Source: Mycobacterium sp. IS-3022
GTDB lineage: Bacteria > Actinomycetota > Actinomycetes > Mycobacteriales > Mycobacteriaceae
Reading direction: 5' to 3'
NCBI RefSeq assembly: GCF_001500065.1
Contig: NZ_LQIN01000050.1
Coordinates: 124,001 to 188,000 of the forward strand
DNA length: 64,000 bases
The notes beneath the pieces were generated by a model. It did not search any database. It was given only the letters and a program-made list of their open reading frames with translations, and was not told the origin of the DNA. Shown in pieces: positions 60,371 to 64,000 of this stretch. Numbering within the stretch: position 1 is the first letter of the stretch; each line of letters opens with the position of its first letter. Position numbers and translations under genes: made by a program.

Positions 60371-60580
60371 TTACTCGAGATCGAAGTCGTCGTCGGGAAT
60401 CGGCACCTCGATCGACTGATCGATGAGATCCGCCTCGTCGGCGTCCCACGTGCGTGCCGTCGAGACCGCGGAGGCGTCCAACGAGGTGTCCTGCTCGGCC
60501 GGGTCCACCGGAATGCTCTGTTCTGCGACATCTGCTTCGGGAATGGCTTCGCCGAACGCGAGGCCGTCAGGTCTGGTCAT
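60371..60580 (-). CDS. Small acidic protein, unknown
   Basis: This 69-residue protein is very acidic (many Asp/Glu), with AEQSIPVDPAEQDTS and DEADLIDQSIEVPIPDDDFD. The repeated (E/D)xx(D/E)Q(S)IxVP units suggest a short tandem repeat. ATG 60580 is chosen; a longer frame upstream is antisense to the methyltransferase region. Homologues are known only as hypothetical mycobacterial proteins. Confidence 0.6.
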   Translation of the reverse strand: MTRPDGLAFGEAIPEADVAEQSIPVDPAEQDTSLDASAVSTARTWDADEADLIDQSIEVPIPDDDFDLE

Positions 60581-60811
60581 GATCGGTCTCCGTTCCACTT
60601 CTCGAGGGACTACTGACATGCACTTGCCAGGATAGTGCGGTTCCCGGCGGCATGACACACAGCGCCTGGCGCTCGAGCGTCGCGGCTCAGCCCTATGACC
60701 AGGGCAATGACGTCTGCGGGCAGGCGCTGTGCGTAAACTGCCACCCACGGGGGAGGCTCTCGAACCGTGCGGAGCTTCGAACCAGACCACTTCCGACGCC
60801 AGAGGCTTACC

Positions 60812-61699
60812 GTGCCAGAAAAATCGACCGACACCGCCCAGGATCTCACGCCGCATTTCGAGGACGTGCAGTCGCATTACGACCTGTCCGACGACTTCTA
60901 CCGGCTGTTCCTCGACCCCACCCAGACCTACAGTTGCGCCTACTTCGAGCGCGACGACATGACGCTCGAGGAAGCGCAGCTCGCCAAGATCGACCTGTCG
61001 CTCGGCAAACTCGGACTTCAGCCCGGGATGACGCTGCTCGACGTCGGCTGCGGCTGGGGCGCGACGATCAAGCACGCAGTACAGCGCTACGACGTCAACG
61101 TCGTCGGCCTGACGCTGAGCAAGAACCAGCAGGCTCATGTCCAGAAGGTGCTCGACGCGCTCGACAGCCCCCGCAGCAAGCGGGTCTTGCTGCAGGGCTG
61201 GGAACAGTTCCACGAGCCGGTCGACCGGATCGTGTCCATCGGTGCGTTCGAGCACTTCGGCCGCGACCGTTACGACGAGTTCTTCAAGATGGCCTACGAG
61301 GCGCTACCCAGCGACGGCGTGATGATGCTGCATACCATCGTCAAGCCCGATGACGACGAATTTGCCGCCCGCGGCCTGCCCGTCACGATGACGAAGATCC
61401 GCTTCTTCAAGTTCATCATGGACGAGATCTTCCCCGGCGGCGACCTCCCGCAACCGGTGACGGTCAAGAACCACGCAACCAAGGCCGGCTTCAACGTCCG
61501 GCTCGTGCAGCCCCTGCGGCTGCACTACGCGCGCACCCTGGACCACTGGAGCGCGGCGCTCGAGGCGCACAAGGACGAGGCGATCGCGATTCAGTCCCAA
61601 GAGGTCTACGACCGGTACATGAAGTACCTGACCGGGTGCGCCGACCTGTTCCGCGAGGGTTACACCGACGTCTGTCAGTTCACCCTGACCAAGAGCTAA
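60812..61699 (+). CDS. Cyclopropane mycolic acid synthase (PcaA/CmaA1-like)
   Basis: This SAM-dependent methyltransferase has about 295 residues. LTPHFEDVQSHYDLSDDFYRL and DPTQTYSCAYFERDD form the N-terminal family block. The SAM site is LLDVGCGWGATIKHA, followed by VGLTLSKNQQAH, SIGAFEHFGRDRYDEFF and EIFPGGDLP. HYARTLDHWSAALEAHKDEA and YMKYLTGCADLFREGYTD favour PcaA/CmaA1 over MmaA3/A4. It modifies meromycolate double bonds. GTG 60812 precedes PEKSTDTAQ; the longer ATG 60767 is possible. Confidence 0.9.
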   Translation: MPEKSTDTAQDLTPHFEDVQSHYDLSDDFYRLFLDPTQTYSCAYFERDDMTLEEAQLAKIDLSLGKLGLQPGMTLLDVGCGWGATIKHAVQRYDVNVVGLTLSKNQQAHVQKVLDALDSPRSKRVLLQGWEQFHEPVDRIVSIGAFEHFGRDRYDEFFKMAYEALPSDGVMMLHTIVKPDDDEFAARGLPVTMTKIRFFKFIMDEIFPGGDLPQPVTVKNHATKAGFNVRLVQPLRLHYARTLDHWSAALEAHKDEAIAIQSQEVYDRYMKYLTGCADLFREGYTDVCQFTLTKS

Positions 61700-61935
61700 C
61701 GGCGCCGCAGCGTCCGCCACAGCCGCAGCGGCAGCAAGCCGAGTAGCGGCGCGCGTTTGCCCAAGTCGTCGGTATCGCGCTTGTTGAACGCGGCGGCGTA
61801 CCGCGCTGCGTCCTGCGCGGTCGGGTAATCCTTGGCGCCTTGCGCTTCGCCGCAGCGTTCGCATCGCCACCGCATGGTGTGACCGTCGACCCGAAACGTC
61901 GGGTCGTGCCCGAATACACGGCATGCCAACGTCAT
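61696..61935 (-). CDS. Small zinc-ribbon-like protein (DUF1660 type)
   Basis: This 79-residue protein has LACRVFGHDPTF at the start and a WRCERCGEAQGAKDYP knuckle (CxxC), typical of short DUF1660 proteins. The cysteine/histidine set (C5, H9, C-x-x-C) could bind zinc. It starts inside the end of the MFS gene (ATGA, 61932-61935) and its own end overlaps the methyltransferase stop by 4 nt. It is probably cotranscribed with the MFS gene. Confidence 0.75.
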   Translation of the reverse strand: MTLACRVFGHDPTFRVDGHTMRWRCERCGEAQGAKDYPTAQDAARYAAAFNKRDTDDLGKRAPLLGLLPLRLWRTLRRR

Positions 61936-63767
61936 TGCGACGACGTCCCGGGTGGCATGCCGACCCGGCCGCGAGGATGGCGGGCGATCCGGTTCTCCGC
62001 CAACGCTTCCCGCATCGCCTTGCGGAACTCGCCTGGACCCCAGTATCGCGCGCCGACGGCCCTGTGCAGTTCACGCAACGACATCGGTTCGTTCTCGCTC
62101 ACCGCCCGCGCGATGGTTTCGATTTCGTGGTCGAGCGCCGACTCCGGCGCACCGGGTGTTGGCGGTTCGCGCCACGCCCCGTACCACCCCGCAGACGGTC
62201 CGGGCCGGTAGCGCCGGGCGCGGTTCTGGGCCGCCCGCTGGCGCTGTGTGCGCTCGGCGATGCGGGCCTGCCGGGCCTCACGCTCATCGTCGCGGCCGGC
62301 GGGCACATCCGCAGAGCCGTCCTCGTCGGCCGTCGTCAGCGGCAGCGCCAGGTCCTCGAGTCGCTGACCTTCTGCCCTCACGCCCAGCACCAGTTCGACG
62401 ACTCCGCCGACGGCCATCACCGCCGCGCCGATCAGGAACGACACCGCGACGAGTCCGCGGTCGCCGGACTCGATGAGTTGGCCGAACAACAGTGGTCCGG
62501 TGATGCCGCCGACGGCGGTTCCCACCGCGTAGAAGAACGCGATCGCCAGAGCGCGCGTCTCCATCGGAAAGATCTCGCTGACGGTGAGGTACGCCGCGCT
62601 GGCGCCCGACGATGCAAGGAAGAAGCACACGCCGAGCACGGCCATGAACATCCACACCCCGGCCGCCTCGGAGACGAACAGCACCGTCAGCACGACCGCG
62701 ACCGCGGCCGAACCCAGATATGCCAACGCGATCATCGGTTTTCGGCCGACGGTGTCGAAGAACCGGCCGAGCAGAATCGGACCGGCGAAGTTGCTCAACG
62801 CCCAGAGCGCATAGAACATCGGCACGACACCGGATGCGACGTCGAAGAAGTTGCTCAACAGGGTGCCGAGGTTGAACGTGAACGCGTTGTACAGGAACGC
62901 CTGTCCGATGAACAGCGCGAGCCCGAGCACCGCCCTCCGCGGATACTTCGTGAACGCGACGCGGGCGATCTCCCGGAACGAGATCGTCTTGCGTTGTCGC
63001 ACGGTCAGCGTTCCCTCGGGTTCTTCGAGTGACTGCCCGGTCTCGCGTTCCACTTCACGCTCGATCTCACCAACGACGCGTTCGGCGTCGTCTTCTCGGC
63101 CGTGGATGAACAGCCAGCGCGGGCTTTCCGGCACGTTGCGCCGAACCACGAGCACGACGAGACCGAACAATGCGCCGATGCCGAACGCGATGCGCCATCC
63201 GATGTTGGCCGGGAAGATCGAGGTGTTCAACAGCAGCAGCGCACCGGCGGCGCCACCGGCCGCGCCGAGCCAGTAGGAACCGTTGATGATCAGGTCGACG
63301 CGGCCACGGACGCGGGCGGGAATCAACTCGTCGATGGCGGAGTTGATCGCGGCGTATTCGCCGCCGATGCCGGCGCCGGTGAAGAACCGCGCTATGAAGA
63401 AGTACCACGGCGCGAACGCGAAAGCCGTTGCGACCGTGGCCGTCAGGTAGACCACAAGGGTGAGCAGAAACAAGTTCTTGCGGCCGAACCTGTCGGTGAG
63501 CTGCCCGAAGAACAAGGCGCCCAGGCACGCGCCGGCGATGTAGATCGCTGCGGCGATGCCGATTTCGCCTGCGGTCAACTCGATTCCGCTGCCGCTTTCG
63601 GTCAGTCGCGAAGCGACGTTGCCCACCATGGTGACTTCGAGGCCGTCGAGGATCCAGACTCCGCCGAGTCCGACAACCACCCGCCAGTGGAACCGCGACC
63701 ACGGCAGCCGATCCAGCCGAGCCGGGACCTGCGTGGTGATCGTGCCGGTTTGCACCCCAGGACTCAT
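61932..63767 (-). CDS. MFS (sugar-porter-type) transporter with C-terminal cytosolic domain
   Basis: This 611-residue protein has 12 helices. LEVTMVGNVASRL and the motif GQLTDRFGRKNLF (motif A), FFTGAGIGGEYAAINSAIDEL, and LGRFFDTVGRKPMI in the second half fit the sugar/metabolite porter family. After helix 12 (about residue 450) a 160-residue charged cytosolic tail follows, with RRYRPGPSAGWYGAW and a helical SLRELHRAVGARYWGPGEF element resembling a small winged-helix. ATG 63767 lies 75 nt from the next gene. The substrate is unknown. Confidence 0.85.
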   Translation of the reverse strand: MSPGVQTGTITTQVPARLDRLPWSRFHWRVVVGLGGVWILDGLEVTMVGNVASRLTESGSGIELTAGEIGIAAAIYIAGACLGALFFGQLTDRFGRKNLFLLTLVVYLTATVATAFAFAPWYFFIARFFTGAGIGGEYAAINSAIDELIPARVRGRVDLIINGSYWLGAAGGAAGALLLLNTSIFPANIGWRIAFGIGALFGLVVLVVRRNVPESPRWLFIHGREDDAERVVGEIEREVERETGQSLEEPEGTLTVRQRKTISFREIARVAFTKYPRRAVLGLALFIGQAFLYNAFTFNLGTLLSNFFDVASGVVPMFYALWALSNFAGPILLGRFFDTVGRKPMIALAYLGSAAVAVVLTVLFVSEAAGVWMFMAVLGVCFFLASSGASAAYLTVSEIFPMETRALAIAFFYAVGTAVGGITGPLLFGQLIESGDRGLVAVSFLIGAAVMAVGGVVELVLGVRAEGQRLEDLALPLTTADEDGSADVPAGRDDEREARQARIAERTQRQRAAQNRARRYRPGPSAGWYGAWREPPTPGAPESALDHEIETIARAVSENEPMSLRELHRAVGARYWGPGEFRKAMREALAENRIARHPRGRVGMPPGTSSQ

Positions 63768-63842
63768 CGGCAGCCTCCTCGACCGTGGCAGACGGTGAGG
63801 GGAGTACCCAGCTCGCGACGGTTCACCCAGGAAGAGCTCGAC

Positions 63843-64000
63843 TCAGCGCAGCGACACCGGCTCCGAGATCGCGTCGATCACAGCCGCCGGTGCGTCAAGG
63901 GACACGAATGTCCTGGACTCGGGCACCTCGACCAGCGTCGAATTCGGGAACTGTGCGGCCAGGCGCCTACCGAGCGCCGGTGTGAAGGCGCGGTCGCGCT
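63843..64000 (-). CDS. Probable alpha/beta hydrolase, C-terminal fragment
   Basis: The final 51 codons of a gene that continues past the right edge. They read DRAFTPALGRRLAAQFPNST and VEVPESRTFVSLDAPAAVID, ending with TGA at 63843. The pattern (D at the start of a strand, then a hydrophobic helix near the end) is that of alpha/beta hydrolase C-termini, but the catalytic His that usually precedes such an end is not seen (RTFV replaces SHFV). The rest is missing, so the call is tentative. Confidence 0.55.
   Translation of the reverse strand, partial: RDRAFTPALGRRLAAQFPNSTLVEVPESRTFVSLDAPAAVIDAISEPVSLR

Overview
The window is a GC-rich actinobacterial chromosome segment, almost certainly from a non-tuberculous, probably rapid-growing Mycobacterium (Mycolicibacterium). 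Lineage markers are Apa, an FbpC-type antigen 85 mycolyltransferase, a PcaA/CmaA-type mycolic acid methyltransferase, CYP124, BfrA and GlnA3. Gene order follows the M. tuberculosis Rv1848-Rv1878 region as I remember it: ureABCFGD, ndh, two oxidoreductases, modBC, apa, adhA, later lldD2, a DUF1810 gene, bfrA, an MFS transporter and glnA3. Departures from that order are a complete urea ABC transporter, loss of modA, a lon gene (M. tuberculosis has none), a phosphoketolase, a nitrile hydratase/thiocyanate hydrolase-like cluster and a decayed IS200/IS605 element.

Layout. 1-4111: urease structural and accessory genes (ureA is cut by the window edge). 4115-8912: urtABCDE on the opposite strand, converging on ureD, so uptake and hydrolysis of urea sit together. 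9156-12294: ndh, an LLM flavoprotein and an atypical SDR. 12432-15922: modBC, secreted Apa and a small CDGP protein, with a strong hairpin between the last two. 16130-20363: adhA, a CPBP protease and phosphoketolase. 20480-25124: a tightly overlapping LLM / double CoA-transferase / thiolase-like operon. 25130-29955: a lipoprotein, DUF72, HhH and TfoX proteins, and Lon. 30129-34345: FbpC, a frameshifted lldD2 and a broken IS605-type element abutting it. 34407-39334: DUF1810, a GH13 enzyme, a deaminase, DUF5701 and a FUSC membrane protein. 39626-42277: the nitrile hydratase-like trio plus an EthD-like gene. 42393-44732: enoyl-CoA hydratase and an iron module (bfd, an unknown gene, an IdeR-like box, bfrA). 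44874-52119: MFS efflux, AhpD-like, GlnA3-like, SnoaL-like, amidohydrolase and dienelactone hydrolase genes. 52275-64000: a PimC-like glycosyltransferase, small secreted and membrane proteins, HAD, an Rv2629-like protein, CYP124, an HSL-type esterase, a mycolate methyltransferase and a second MFS transporter.

Most operons are built from 1-4 nt start/stop overlaps (ATGA or GTGA), which settles many start codons. The items most worth a second look are the nitrile hydratase/thiocyanate hydrolase-like cluster with a CALCSC metal motif and an internally duplicated helical domain, and the unknown two-repeat protein encoded with bfd under an IdeR-like box opposite bfrA. Next come the missing modA, the three broken reading frames around the IS element, and the CoA-transferase/thiolase-like operon. 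Identifications were made by eye from motifs and remembered family sequences; no searches were run.
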